Part shown: positions 34,149 to 44,359 of the stretch, in pieces
Layout of the letters: each line of letters starts with the position of its first letter
How positions within the stretch are numbered: position 1 is the stretch's first letter
Origin: Streptomyces sp. TSRI0281
GTDB taxonomy: Bacteria; Actinomycetota; Actinomycetes; Streptomycetales; Streptomycetaceae
Direction: 5' to 3'
DNA length: 64,000 nucleotides
Assembly: GCF_001905125.1 (NCBI RefSeq)
Contig: NZ_LWLE01000036.1
Coordinates: 416,809 to 480,808, forward strand
Program-made: the position numbers and the translations under genes
Notes under the pieces: model-generated
Told to the model about the DNA's origin: nothing
Database searches by the model: none
What the model saw: only the letters and a program-made list of their open reading frames with translations

Positions 34149-35373
34149 CTATGCGCGCGGGCTGATCGCGCTGTCCTTGTCGTAGATGTTGTCCGGTGTG
34201 GCGACCGTGGTGATCGCTCGGGCGAGAAGGGTGGACGGCTCCTGGCCCTCGTACTGGATGTCCGTGTTGATCATGATGACGAGGGTGGCCTTCTTCGGGG
34301 GCAGATAGACCGTCACGGTCTCGTAGCCGGGGATCGAGCCGTTGTGCCCGGTCCATCCGTTGGTCTTGAAGATCCCGAGGCCGTAGCTGGTACCCGGGAA
34401 CCCGGTGGGCAGCGTCTTGAGCCGCTGCCGCTGGGTTTCGGGGCTGAGCAGCTTTCCGGTGGCGACGATCGGGGCCCAGCGGCGCAGGTCGTGCAGGTTG
34501 GAGATCATCGCTCCGGCCGCCCAGGCCCAGCTGGGGTTCCCGTACGTGGCGTCCGCGGTCTCGCCGCTCAGCGTCTGGTCGGTGTAGCCGTGCGGGTGCG
34601 GCGCGGGGAACTCTGACCCCGTCGGGAACAGTGTGTGGTGCAGGTGGGCCGGGTCGAGCACGCGCTCGCGGATGAAGTCGGCGAGCCGGTGACCGCTGAC
34701 CTTCTCGATCACCAGGCCGAGCAGGACGAGGTTGGAGTTGCCGTACTGGAACCGCGCCCCCGGCGCGAAGGTGTTCCGGTGCTTGAAGCCGTACGCGAGC
34801 GTTTCCCGGGGGGTGAAGGTGCGCTCCGGGTCGCTCAGCAGGTCGTGCGTGAAGTCGGGGTCCGAGGTGTACGGGAACAGGCCGCTGCGCATCTCGGCGA
34901 GGTGGCGCAGCGTGATCCGGTGACCGTTGGGCACGCCGCGGACGTAATCGGAGATGGGGTCGTCCAGTTCGATCCGGCCGTCGTCCACGAGTTCCAGCAG
35001 CGCGGTGACGGTGAACGTCTTGGTCTCGCTGCCGATCCGCACGGAGGAGTCGGCGGACATCGGCCTGCCGGTGGCGGTGTCGGCCACGCCGGTCGCGCGG
35101 ACATAGCTTCCCTCACCCCGGCATCCACAGTCCGACGACGACGCCGGGGATGCCCGCTTGCTCGCGGACCTCCTCGATGGTCCTGTCCAGCCGGGCGGTG
35201 AGCTCAGGACCAAGACCGTCCGGCGTGGGACCGGCCTTGTCGTGCCGGGCCATCCCCATGGAGGGGACGGCCGTGGCGGGAACTGCCGTGGCGGGAATCG
35301 CGGTCATCGGCGCCAGTACGGAGGCCGCGAGCAGCACTGCGGCGACCGGACGGCGGGAGGGAGTACGTCGCAT
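34149..35373 (-). pseudogene. Secreted serine hydrolase (beta-lactamase fold, S12 type) broken by one frameshift
   Basis: The N-terminal part (35373 down to about 35113) encodes a signal peptide and IEEVREQAGIPGVVVGLWMPG, then hits TGA. The next frame resumes with EGSYVRATGVADTATGRPM and runs to 34149. One extra G in a GGGG run (35116-35119 on the plus strand, read as C4) accounts for it. The remainder keeps all S12 motifs: S-E-T-K (GSETKTFTV), Y-G-N (FQYGNSN) and H-N-G (TGHNGSIPG). It could be a recent mutation or a homopolymer sequencing error. If intact it would be a D-Ala-D-Ala carboxypeptidase or esterase of about 400 residues. Confidence 0.85.
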
Positions 35374-35669
35374 GGGGGGCGCCTCTTCCAGAAGGGGGCG
35401 GACGGCCCGCCTCTGTGAGAGAGCACGGACGGCAGAACATCACCATCCGGACCCGTGGCTCAGGCCCCCTTGATGTCCGCGTGCCAAGGAGTCCACTCAT
35501 TCGGAGCCACCCGGGCCACCTACGCGCCCGTCCGCCGGCGAGGGTCGCCTCGGGGACGTACTCCAGGATCACCACCACTCCTGGCCGCCGCTCCGAAACC
35601 ACCACGTCATGGACCTGCCCCTTAGGCTGCTGCCGTTGGCCGATGCAGCACATGTGGGGGAGCAGGCCG

Positions 35670-37334
35670 ATGGATGAGGTGACGGATGTCTTCCAGCCGC
35701 TTCAGGCGGCCGACCCGCCCGTGGTGGCGGGCTACCGGCTCGCCGCCCGGCTGGGGGCGGGTGGCATGGGACGGGTCTACCTCTCGCACACCCGGGGTGG
35801 CCGGCCCGTGGCGATCAAGGTCGTGCGGCCGGAGCTGGCGGACGACCCGGACTTCCGGCGGCGGTTCGGCCGGGAGATCAGGGCGGCCCAGCGGGTCCGG
35901 GGGGCGTACACCGCCGAGTTGATCGACGCCGACGCGGATGGCGTACCCCCCTGGCTGGCCACGTTGTACGTTCCCGGGCCGTCCCTGACGGAGGCCGTGG
36001 CCCGCCGGGGTCCGCTGTCGGTGACCGCCGTGCTGTGGCTGATGGCGGGGATGGCCGAGGCGTTGCAGGCCATCCATGCCGAGGGCATCGTGCACCGGGA
36101 CCTCAAGCCGTCGAACGTGCTGCTGGCCGCCGACGGGCCGCGCGTGATCGACTTCGGCATCGCCCTGGCAGCCGACGGCACTTCGTACACGGCGACGGGA
36201 CAAATGATCGGCACGCCCACGTACATGGCCCCGGAGCAGGCGTCCGGGGAAGAGGTCACAGCGGCGACCGATGTCTTCGCCCTTGCCCAGACAGCGGCGT
36301 TCGCGGCGCTGGGCAGGCCGCTCTACGGCGATGGCCAAGGTGTCAACGTGCTGTACAGGATTGTGCACTCCAGGCCCGAACTGTCCCTGCTGCCCGAACC
36401 GTTGCGCCCTCTGTTCGCCCTTTGCCTGGCCGCCGACCCGGCTGAGCGGGCCACTCCGGCAGAGGTCGTGGAGTGGTGTCGGCAGCGGCTGGGACCGGAC
36501 GCCGACGCGGGCGGGGCACCGGCCGTGTGGCGGGAGATCGGCGGGCCGGACGTCGTGGTTCCGCCACCGGTGCCCGCCCCCACCCCGGTGCAGCCGCAGC
36601 CGCTGATCGGGTACCCGCAGCCCCCTGCCGGGTTGCGGCGGCCGACGCAGGCGGAGGGGAAGGGGCGCAGGCGGCGCACCGCGCGGATCGTGGTGGTCGG
36701 TGCGGTGGGGGGCGTGCTGCTGCTCACGGCCCTGGCCTGGCGGGTCATGGACGCGGAGAGCCGGGGCGATCACCGGGACTCCGCCGGCCCGTCGGCGTCC
36801 GCCACGGGACCGGCGGCCGCTCGGTCGTCGGATTCCGCGCGGGGATCCTCCTCGGACTCCTCGGACTCGGCCGACTCCTCGGACTCGGCGGCTTCGGGTG
36901 CCGGTGAACCTGGAGCGGGGACGACGTCATCTTCCTCGGCCTCGCCCCGGGAGCCGCGACCCGAGCCGTACCCCCTGGTCATGCTGGAAGCGAAGAACTC
37001 GGTGAACCTCAAGAACCCGGAAGCGGAGGCGAAGGGCCGCACGGGAGACATCCGTTTCGGCTGCCAGACGGCCGGTTGCCAACTGGAGAGCGACACCAGC
37101 GTGTTCCTCCAGCTGTACGGCAAGCCGGGCGGCACCCTCGACGAGTGCCGTCGGATGCTCAAGCACGGAAAGAGCCACCGCCTCCCCCTCGCCGGCGCGG
37201 CGAACGGCAGCGAGATCTGCATCAAGGGCCCCTCGGGGGACATCGCACTGTTCGTGATCACGACGAAGTCGACCGCGATGCCGGACATCGCCTTCCTCCA
37301 GGGCGCCCTGACGATCTGGCGGGGAGCGGCCTAG
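35670..37334 (+). CDS. Membrane-bound Ser/Thr protein kinase
   Basis: A 554-residue protein from the ATG at 35670, preceded by GGGGGAG. The kinase domain (about 20-280) has the glycine loop LGAGGMGRVY, K50 in VAIKVV, H142-R-D144 in IVHRDLKPSN, and D161-F-G plus TPTYMAPEQA in the activation segment. A Pro-rich juxtamembrane stretch leads to one transmembrane helix (RIVVVGAVGGVLLLTALAW, about 339-358). A Ser/Asp-rich linker and an extracellular domain with several Cys (FGCQTAGCQLESD, DECRRML, GSEICIKG) complete it. No PASTA repeats. It is the last ordinary gene before the att array. Confidence 0.94.
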   Translation: MDEVTDVFQPLQAADPPVVAGYRLAARLGAGGMGRVYLSHTRGGRPVAIKVVRPELADDPDFRRRFGREIRAAQRVRGAYTAELIDADADGVPPWLATLYVPGPSLTEAVARRGPLSVTAVLWLMAGMAEALQAIHAEGIVHRDLKPSNVLLAADGPRVIDFGIALAADGTSYTATGQMIGTPTYMAPEQASGEEVTAATDVFALAQTAAFAALGRPLYGDGQGVNVLYRIVHSRPELSLLPEPLRPLFALCLAADPAERATPAEVVEWCRQRLGPDADAGGAPAVWREIGGPDVVVPPPVPAPTPVQPQPLIGYPQPPAGLRRPTQAEGKGRRRRTARIVVVGAVGGVLLLTALAWRVMDAESRGDHRDSAGPSASATGPAAARSSDSARGSSSDSSDSADSSDSAASGAGEPGAGTTSSSSASPREPRPEPYPLVMLEAKNSVNLKNPEAEAKGRTGDIRFGCQTAGCQLESDTSVFLQLYGKPGGTLDECRRMLKHGKSHRLPLAGAANGSEICIKGPSGDIALFVITTKSTAMPDIAFLQGALTIWRGAA

Positions 37335-37396
37335 CCGCTCGACCGACGCTGTCCGCCGGCCGGCACGGAGAGCTGAGAGGTGCCTGGACAACGATG

Positions 37397-37409
37397 AAGC
37401 CCCGGGCCA
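37397..37409 (-). terminator. Left arm of the tRNA-Gly-type terminator, separated from its partner by IS30
   Basis: AAGCCCCGGGCCA here pairs (one mismatch) with TGGCCCTGGGCTT at 38681-38693, on the far side of the IS30 element. At the other att copies the two arms are 3 nt apart. The IS therefore landed in the loop of this hairpin. Confidence 0.8.
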
Positions 37410-37416
37410 TTGCTTC

Positions 37417-38675
37417 GTTTCTAGTGGGCGTTGCAACATCCCAGCTCAAGGGGTGCGATGGACTTCGAGATCCGCGGGGAGCGGAAGCCGCAGGGGCCCA
37501 GGAAGCTCCGTGCCGAGCGGGAGGGATACTTCCGGCTCGTGCAGATGGGGCTGAGCAGCCAAGAGGCATGCCGCCGCGTCGGCGTCCATGAGCGGACCAG
37601 CCGTGAGTGGCGAAAAGGCCGGTCCGACCCGAAGCGGCGGCGGGCTCCTGTTCTGGCAGAGCAGGAGCCCGTGCTGTCGACGACGAGGTACCTGCGGGAG
37701 GACGAGCGCATCCATATAGCAGACCGGCTGCGCGAGAAGGCATCCGTCCGCACGATCGCCGCCGAACTGGGCCGCAGCCCGTCGACCGTCAGCCGGGAGA
37801 TCCGCCGCAACGGCACGGCCCTGCGCGGGAACCACACCTGGTGGGCTTACCGTCCCAATGCCGCCCAGCGCCGCGCAGATGCCCGCCGGCCCCGTCCCCG
37901 GGCAAGATCGGCCAGAACTCCGAGCGGCGGGACTTCATCCAGACTCACCTGGCGATGCGGTGGAGCCCGGAACAGATCTGTCACGCTCTTCGCAGACGGT
38001 TCCCCGACCGGCCGGAGATGCACGTGGTCCACGAGATGATCTATCAGGCCCTCTACGTCCAGGGCCGCGGGGAACTACGCCGACCAGAACGAGCCCGGCG
38101 CAGACCGCACCGCCAGGCCGCTGCCCGGCAGTCACGCTTCACTCATCCCATGGTCGTGATCAGCGAACGTCCTTCCGAAGTGGACGACCGCGCCGTGCCC
38201 GGTCACTGGGAGGGCGACCTGATCATCGGCAAGGACGGCGCTTCCGCCATCGGGACCCTGGTCGAGCGGGCCACCCGCTACGTCAGGGACGTGGCGCCGA
38301 AGACGTCAACGCAGCCCTGCGGACTACCATCCAGACCCTGCCGCGACACCTGGCCAAGTCTCTGACCTGGGATGAGGGCTCCGAGATGGCCGCCCACCAC
38401 ACCTTCACCGTCGCCACGGACATCCCGGTCCACTTCTGCGATCCGGCCAGCCCCTGGCAGCGCGGATCCAACGAGAACACGAACGGCCTGCTGCGGCAGT
38501 ACTTCCCCAAGAGCACCGACCTGTCCGTCCACGCCCACGATCAGCTGGCCGCCGTCGCCGCCGAACTCAACAGCCGACCACGCACAACGCTCGACTGGGA
38601 AGCCCCAGCCGAGCGCCTGCATAAACTCCTCGCGGCCTGATCAATCAACCACGTGTTGCAATGATTCCCAGAATC
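37417..38675. mobile_element. IS30-family insertion sequence, degenerate
   Basis: The ends carry matching imperfect inverted repeats: GTTTCTAG...TTGCAACA on the left and TGTTGCAA...CAGAATC on the right. A broken IS30 transposase lies inside. The element splits the terminator hairpin of att copy A. The exact ends may differ by a few bases. Confidence 0.8.
37458..38640 (+). pseudogene. IS30 transposase with two frameshifts
   Basis: The reading frame starts at ATG 37458 (AAGGGG upstream) with MDFEIRGERKPQGPRKLRAE and an IS30 helix-turn-helix (SVRTIAAELGRSPSTVSREI). It shifts near 37,905 into a frame carrying IQTHLAMRWSPEQICHALRR and GHWEGDLIIGKDGASAIGTL (first catalytic Asp). It shifts again near 38,290 into TLPRHLAKSLTWDEGSEMA, SPWQRGSNENTNGLLRQYF (second Asp and Glu). 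A short segment is missing at the second break. All three DDE residues survive, but no single frame joins them. Confidence 0.88.
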
Positions 38676-38698
38676 CACCGTGGCCCTGGGCTTTGTCG

Positions 38699-38745
38699 TG
38701 GAGCGGGTGACGAGAATCGAACTTGCGCTCCGAGCGCGGGAATCA
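38699..38745 (-). repeat. att copy A: 3' half of tRNA-Gly(CCC)
   Basis: A 47-bp direct repeat, first of six. On the minus strand it reads from the anticodon loop through the T-arm (GTTCGATTC) to the CCCGCTCCA acceptor end with encoded CCA. The tRNA 5' half is absent. This copy differs from copy E mostly in the variable region, and its terminator is interrupted by IS30. It probably marks the oldest, leftmost edge of the array. Confidence 0.85.
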
Positions 38746-38830
38746 CGGATGCCTGGAAGCCAAGAGTAGCTCTGACTTGTGTGTTTGGCCGGGGCGGGCG
38801 AGGTTGGCGTGGCCTCGGGGTGCCGTGCCT

Positions 38831-38870
38831 GACCGCTGTTGTCCGCTCTGAAGGGTCGGATGGGGGCACG
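38831..38870. repeat. Conserved 40-bp block 86 bp right of att core A
   Basis: Begins GACCGCTGTTGTCCGCTC and ends GGGGGCACG. Equivalent blocks occur 86 bp right of cores B and E and 87 bp right of core F. It is likely a phage/ICE attachment-arm sequence. Confidence 0.7.
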
Positions 38871-39039
38871 AGTGTGGTCGGCTCGACCCTGCTTGCCCTC
38901 CCACGTGGGCACAAGGAGATTGCTTAAGAATCTGTTGTCTTTCCGGATGTGATCGCCGGGTTTCCGCTGGTCAGGCGTGAAGTTGCTTTCGCTGCAGTAG
39001 AGATGACACGTCGTGTTCTCTCTTTGGTGGAGGTGCCGG

Positions 39040-39540
39040 ATGCCGTCGGTGATGGGGTTGATCGAGGAGCGGTAGGTCGCTGCCCGGCAGCGGGTGGAGT
39101 CGCTGCGGGACGAGCTGGACCGGCTGGTTGCCGAGTTGGAGGAGGCGGAGGCCGTGCGGGATCGCCTGGTGATCGCGAAGGAGACGGTGAGTGAGGTGCT
39201 GTCCGGGCCGGCGATCCCGAGGATATGCAAGTTTTCCGGGATGCCCGGCCGGTTGAGCCGGAACCGGCGGTGGCCCGGGTGGTGCCCGGCTCGGTGGTGC
39301 CGGTGCGGCGGGAAGGGCTGGACGTGACGGTGCTGCCGCCGGACTACCAGCGGATCATGCACGTCCTGGCCGATCGTGAGCGGTCCGGCGAAGGGTCGGC
39401 GATCTGCCGGCAACTCGCCGACCTATTGGGCCTCGGACTGGTTCCGGCGAAGATCGAAGGGGTGCGGTCCAAGGCGAAGCGTCCGGCCGCGCGGGGCCGG
39501 CTTGTCGAGGACACTCCGGGCTCCTTCAGCGTCGCTGTTT
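39040..39540 (+). pseudogene. Hypothetical coiled-coil protein, nonsense and frameshift mutated, 3' end cut by an IS
   Basis: ATG 39040 has GGAGG upstream and reads MPSVMGLIEER before TAG at codon 12. The frame continues with VESLRDELDRLVAELEEAEAVRDRLVIAKETVSEVL, a coiled coil, then shifts near 39,220 into VEPEPAVARVVPGSVVPVRREGLDVTVLPPDYQRIM and a C-terminal winged-helix-like stretch (AICRQLADLLGLGLVPAKIEGVRSKAKR). The IS5-type transposase gene begins at 39526 and truncates it. Similar proteins are common around streptomycete mobile elements; function unknown. Confidence 0.6.
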
Positions 39541-40434
39541 CGCAAGGCGGCGACTCATGATCATGGTCATCGACCACAGCACCATGGCCTCGGACGTGTT
39601 GGTCCGCCTTTCGTAGTCGCGTGCCAGGCGGCGCGAGCGCATCAGCCACCCGGACGTCCGCTCCACCACCCACCTGCGGGGCAGCACCTCGAAGCCCGAG
39701 GTGTCCGCATTGCGTTTGGCGACCGTGAGCGCGAGACGCAGTGCCTTCGCGGCGTAGTCGACCAGGGGTCCGGTGTAGCCGCCGTCGGCCCAGACCAGCC
39801 TGAGCAGGAAGAACCGCCTGATCAGCCGGGCGAGTAGATCCTGGGCCGCCTCCCGGTCGGTCACGTTCGCCGCGGTGACCATGACCGTCAGCAGCAGCCC
39901 TGTCGTGTCGACCACGATGTGCCGCTTACGGCCGTTGATTTTCTTCCCGCCGTCGAAGCCGCGGGAGGACGCGGGCACGGACGCGGCCGCCTTGACCGAC
40001 TGGGAGTCGATGATGCCCGCGGTCGGCTCCGGGGCCCGGCAGGCCGCGGCACGGGTCTTCCCACGCAGCCGGTCGTGGAACTCTTTGACCAGGCCCTTGT
40101 CCCGCCAGCGGCGGAAGAACGCATAGACCCGGTGCCAGACGGGGAAGTCCACGGGCATCGCCCACCACTTGATTCCGTTGTCCACGAGGAAGCGGATCGC
40201 GTCGACCATCTGCCGGCGACAGTAGCTTTCCGGCTGCCCGCCACGGCCCTCCAGCCAGCCGGGCACCGGCATCGCGGCACGGACCTCGGCCCACTCCTCG
40301 TCCGCCATGTCCGAGGGGTAATGACGCCGTCGCTCACCATGGTCGGCCGCATTCCCGTACACATGGGCGAGACAGTCACACGACGGGGTATCAGGGTTGG
40401 ACTCCACGGACACCGGCACGGAAGACTGAGGCAC
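39526..40434 (-). CDS. IS5-family transposase
   Basis: A 302-residue transposase from the GTG at 40434, preceded by AGGAGG at 5-6 nt; the longer frame to 40665 is outside the gene. The N-terminal DUF4096-like region has YPSDMADEEWAEVRAAMP. The DDE residues appear as IIDSQSVKAAASV (Asp), VWADGGYTGPL (Asp) and VVERTSGWLMRSRRLARDYE (Glu). No frameshift was seen, so it may be active. IS ends were not fixed; the left end is close to 39,520 and the right end beyond 40,600. Confidence 0.9.
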   Translation of the reverse strand: MPQSSVPVSVESNPDTPSCDCLAHVYGNAADHGERRRHYPSDMADEEWAEVRAAMPVPGWLEGRGGQPESYCRRQMVDAIRFLVDNGIKWWAMPVDFPVWHRVYAFFRRWRDKGLVKEFHDRLRGKTRAAACRAPEPTAGIIDSQSVKAAASVPASSRGFDGGKKINGRKRHIVVDTTGLLLTVMVTAANVTDREAAQDLLARLIRRFFLLRLVWADGGYTGPLVDYAAKALRLALTVAKRNADTSGFEVLPRRWVVERTSGWLMRSRRLARDYERRTNTSEAMVLWSMTMIMSRRLAKQRR

Positions 40435-40755
40435 AGGGCCTCCTGACGCTCGAATGGACTTCAACACCCATGAGCTGTTCGGGAGGCCCCGCTTCCATTC
40501 ACCGGCCACGAGCCGATCACCCAACCGGGCACCCAAGTTCGACCCGCAACCGAACCACTCGGTACGACAACGGCTTCTAAGACGCCCATAGCAGGTTTGG
40601 AGACGGGTGTTGCATAGGCAAGCGCATCGGCGCTCTGCCGTGCCTAGCACACCTCTGAGACACACTCACTCGCCCTGGTCGCGTGCTATTCGCGCAGATG
40701 ACCTGTGAGGGCGACGGTAACTCCTGTCGGATCATCGCGCGGAAAGCCTGTCGAC

Positions 40756-41042
40756 ATGAGCCTGCCGAAACCGACCGACCTCGACTTCCCGGCCCAGATC
40801 GTAAATCTGCGCCAGCCTGCTTGGCGCCCGGTTACAGAGGACGGCCAGTTCGACCTGCAGGACGACATCCAAGGCACAGTGCTTCGCTGCATCCTGAGAA
40901 TCTCGACCCGGCCGTCGAGTACCGCGTCGCCGACGAGGGCACGCCCACTGCCGCCCAGGCCGCCCCGACATTCAGCTGCCACCCCGTGCGCACCCTCCAC
41001 GCAGTCCAGCGCTTGGCCGATGACCTCGCAGCCCGAAGCTAA
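40756..41042 (+). pseudogene. Small hypothetical gene with one frameshift
   Basis: ATG 40756 reads MSLPKPTDLDFPAQIVNLRQ, PAWRPVTEDGQFDLQDDIQGTVL, and then shifts by one frame near 40,890 to continue ENLDPAVEYRVADEGTPTAA and end HAVQRLADDLAARS. The two halves look like one protein of about 95 residues. No family was recognised. Confidence 0.5.
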
Positions 41043-41471
41043 GAACGCCGGGCACACCGAGGCTGGCTACTCGCAGCCCGCGGACGCCTGGGGCGTCACT
41101 CGCCAGTCCGCCCGCCCCAAATGACCCGAGGCTGTCCCTGCCCGCGGCCGCCAGATGCATGAGCCCCTCCCGCCCGCCTATGCGGGCGGGATCGCCACTT
41201 TCCGCCACGATCATGAGAGCGACGCCTGGTGATACACCGCCACCGGACCAGACGCGTTCTGAGGAGACCGAGCCCGCCTACGACTGCTCGATCGCTGGAA
41301 TCGCCGAGGCGACCGCCCAGCTCGTCGTCCACGCAGCTCTCGCGGCCACACTGAGAGGCCGAGGGCCCGGGTTCCGCCGAGGAACTGCCCCGAAGTCGTC
41401 TTGGGGATGGAGGGATGAGGATGCCCTCAGCGCCTTCGCCTTCGCCTTCGCCTGCGGCGCCCCGGCTCCGT

Positions 41472-41618
41472 TCACCGCATCTGGGTGTGCAGCAAGATGA
41501 CCACGCCCATGCCTACCAGGAGCGCGGTGCCGAGGGTTGGGTGCAGCAGGGCTACGTACGCACTGGAGGCGCCCGCCAGCAGCCGCACGGTGCTGCGGGT
41601 GCCGAGCTGACCGTTCAT
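41472..41618 (-). CDS. Small membrane protein, 48 aa
   Basis: ATG 41618 has GGGAG at 6 nt upstream. The product MNGQLGTRSTVRLLAGASSA continues with an about 25-residue hydrophobic stretch (YVALLHPTLGTALLVGMGVVILL), suggesting one or two membrane passes. No homologue was recognised. Such tiny membrane proteins are frequent on integrative elements of streptomycetes. Confidence 0.45.
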   Translation of the reverse strand: MNGQLGTRSTVRLLAGASSAYVALLHPTLGTALLVGMGVVILLHTQMR

Positions 41619-41777
41619 ACTGAACTCCCATGTATGAGGGGCGAACATGGTGCTCCGTGTACGGGACGGCAGCCTGCAACGCGGACGGGCTAGCCCCGCA
41701 AACCCCCACGAAAGTCCGTCCCTCCTCGACCCGTCCGCGCAGTCAGCTGCCGTACAGCCGAAAGCGTTTGGGTCGCA

Positions 41778-41941
41778 AAGGGCTATCCCGTCATCCCTGG
41801 CGGGCGCGCGACGACAGCTACGGCACCTCGCGGCGTTGTCGGAACGCCCGAATACATCCAGTATGCGGACGTCCCTCCGCCTTGCGACGCACCGCATCTG
41901 ACGCCGCGCGCCCATCCCCCAGGGATGACGGGACAGCCCTT
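41778..41941. mobile_element. MITE-like element with 23-bp terminal inverted repeats
   Basis: AAGGGCTATCCCGTCATCCC-TGG at 41778-41800 and its inverse at 41919-41941 (one mismatch) bound 164 bp without a transposase gene. It directly abuts the IS1182-type element. Confidence 0.8.
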
Positions 41942-41948
41942 AGCTTGC

Positions 41949-43774
41949 CTCTGTCGGGGATCTTCAAGTCGCCGAGGTCAGCTGCCCAAGTTTCGCCAGG
42001 ACTTCAACCGGGGAATCTCGCGCTGGTCGAGGTAGTCCTGGAAGGCGGTCGGCCGGCGGGGTGCGGGGGTTTCCTCGTCTGGTGGCAGTCCGCTGAGACG
42101 CTCGATGTTGACGGCGATGGCCGTCAGGACGTGCTGGATGTGGGCCTTTCCCTGCCCTCGGTAGCGGCAGCGCCGCATGCCGCGGCCGTGGGCGAACTCG
42201 TTGACCGTTCCCTCCACTCCGGAGCGGACCGCGTAGCGGGCCTTCCACTCGGGCGTCTGCTGCTCGGTACGGACGCGAAGTTGCAGGTCGCGGAGTCCTC
42301 GCGGGGGAAAGCCCGCAGTGCGCGCACTGTCTGCGGTGCTGGTGCACTGCGCGCGGGCCGGGCAGGGGCGGCACTGGCTCTTGGTGAACCTGGCCACGAT
42401 CAGCGGGGCGGCGGTGGGCGAGGAGGTTGGGTAGGAGCCGTGCCAGCTCGCACTGACCTGTCCCTGGGGGCAGGTGACCTGCTGGCGGTCGTAGTCGATG
42501 TGAAGCCGTCCCGGGCGAAGCCCTCCTTCAGACGGTGCTGGAGGGTGGGGTTGCTCCGGAGCGGCCCGGAGACGGCGACCTGGTGTTCACGGGTGGCTTG
42601 TGCCAGGTGAGGCAGGGAGGTGTAGCCGCCGTCGACCAGGTGCTCGGCGGGTAGCAGCCCGCGACGCGCCAGGCGGGCGTGAATGCCGCGCAGGACCTGT
42701 CTGTCATGGGTGGTGGCCGCGGCGGTGACCACATCCGTGATCACATTCGGGCCGTCGGGAGCACAGGTCTCGGTCAGGTGAGCGGAGAACCCCTTCCAGC
42801 TGATGATGTGCCCGTGGCGTGCGTAGCGGGCCGAAGTGTCGTAAGGAGAGACGATCGCCCGGGACGAGGGAGGCAGTCCAGGCCCTTCTTCCTTCTCGGC
42901 GGTGCGCCAGCGCTGGTGTCCTGCGGCGTCACGGTGGTAGTTCTGCACCACGATCTGGCGCAGGGCCTGGACGCGCGGGCCGGTCGTGTGGTCTGTTCCG
43001 TGCCGGTAGAGGTGTTCCAGGAGCCGGACGGCGTCGTTTCCGGTGGCGAGGATTCTGGTCCTGGGCTTGGTGGGGTTCTTGCCCAGGCGGACCGGTCGGC
43101 CGTAGCGGAGCCCACAGTCCTCGTCGACCAGCTCGTCGAGCAGGTGAGGGGTGGTGCCGGCGACTTCTTCGAGTGCGGCAAGGACCGCCTCGGTGATCAA
43201 CTCTAGGCGGGTCAGGTCGCGCACGGCGGCCAGGACGTGGGTGGAGTCGGTGCGCCGTGGTGCGCTCGCGCACCAGTCCGGCCTCCTTGAGGCGGGCCAG
43301 CGCGAGGTCGAGAAGATGGTCGGCGCGGTCGTCTTCGACCGGGCGATCGCGGAAGTCGGCCAGCACGCTGTGGTGGAACCCGGAGTCGTCCAACTCCTTG
43401 GCCATGGAGTATTCAAAGTCGATGCGGCAGCGAGCCGCCTCGGCGGCCTGCCGGCCCGACAGGCCGGGCAGGAACTGCAGTACGCAGACAGTGGCCAGCT
43501 GAGCAGGCGAAAGACCCGGACGCCCTGCCCTCGGGTACCAGTCGGCGAAGTCCTCGTCGCACCACAGACCGTCCAGCCGGTCACGCACCCATATCGCTGC
43601 CGTGCCACCCGGGTTGCTCGTCCGCGCAACCTGCGGTCAGAGGCGGAACTTGCTCACCTGAACGGGGGCGAAGGGACAACGGGCACCTCGACAGCTTCGT
43701 CGGTCGGCGGAACTACCCGAGCATGCCCGTTGACCATGCTGTCGCACCGGGAAACTCCAAGATCCCCGACAGAG
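41949..43774. mobile_element. IS1182-family insertion sequence
   Basis: Perfect 16-bp terminal inverted repeats CTCTGTCGGGGATCTT (41949-41964; inverse at 43759-43774) enclose a degenerate IS1182 transposase. The inversion extends outward with AGCTTG / CAAGCT, so the target was palindromic or the repeat is 23 bp with one mismatch. Confidence 0.88.
41978..43588 (-). pseudogene. IS1182 transposase with two frameshifts
   Basis: The N-terminal part begins MRDRLDGLWCDEDFADWYPR and includes CVLQFLPGLSGRQAAEAARC and FEYSMAKELDDSGFHHSVLADFRDR. It shifts near 43,250 into STHVLAAVRDLTRLELITEA...VDGGYTSLPHLAQATREHQV. It shifts again near 42,440 into FTKSQCRPCPARAQCTSTAD, a Cys cluster, and EWKARYAVRSGVEGTVNEFA with the catalytic Glu. 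The length would be about 535 residues if restored. Inactive as read. Confidence 0.87.
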
Positions 43775-44359
43775 TCAAGCTGGTCTCAATCTGTCAGGAA
43801 CTTTCCGTCGCTCTTTTCGCTGGACATTGAGCGTGCAGGTAAGAGCTGCGGATAGAGGCGTCCGGATCCTGGCGTGGGTTGCCAGGGCGTCTCGGTACAG
43901 CGGCCTACCGGTCCAGGAGACGTCGTGCTGGCTTCGTGAGCCAGCTGCACATCGACCGGGGAAGTCGGTTCGGGCGTAGTCGCAGGCTGCCCGGCCGGTG
44001 GGCATCCTGCGACTAGGTATGCAAGTAAGGACGTCCCACTGGTCTTCCTCTGAAACCCACTCACCTCGGAACCCGCATAGCGGGACATTCCTTGGTCCGA
44101 GAGCGTCAGAGCATCGGCTCAGGACGCCGTAGGTCACATGCCTCAGATCCGCATCACTGCTATGACCGCAGGCAGTACCGGGTCGCCGGACAGGCACGCT
44201 GACCATGCAGCCGCTCGCGCGTCGAGGCAATCAGTTTGGACTGCGGGGGGAGGGCTGCGGTGTGCGTGAATTTACAGCACACCGCGTATACGGGCATACA
44301 CCTCTTCCTTTTCGCGGCTGTCCGATACCTTCGGCGCCGTCGAGTCTCTTTTCAGAGGG
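43775..44359. other. Region without recognised genes
   Basis: About 585 bp between the IS1182 end and the DGQHR gene. Frames are open on the minus strand but the translations have no convincing composition or family. It may be decayed phage or element DNA. Confidence 0.45.

Noticed and set aside
38831..38914. A small protein gene spanning the att arm block (PSERTTAV-like peptide)
   Set aside because: The peptide similarity among copies A, B and E follows from the 40-bp DNA repeat; starts differ and the frames are not conserved.
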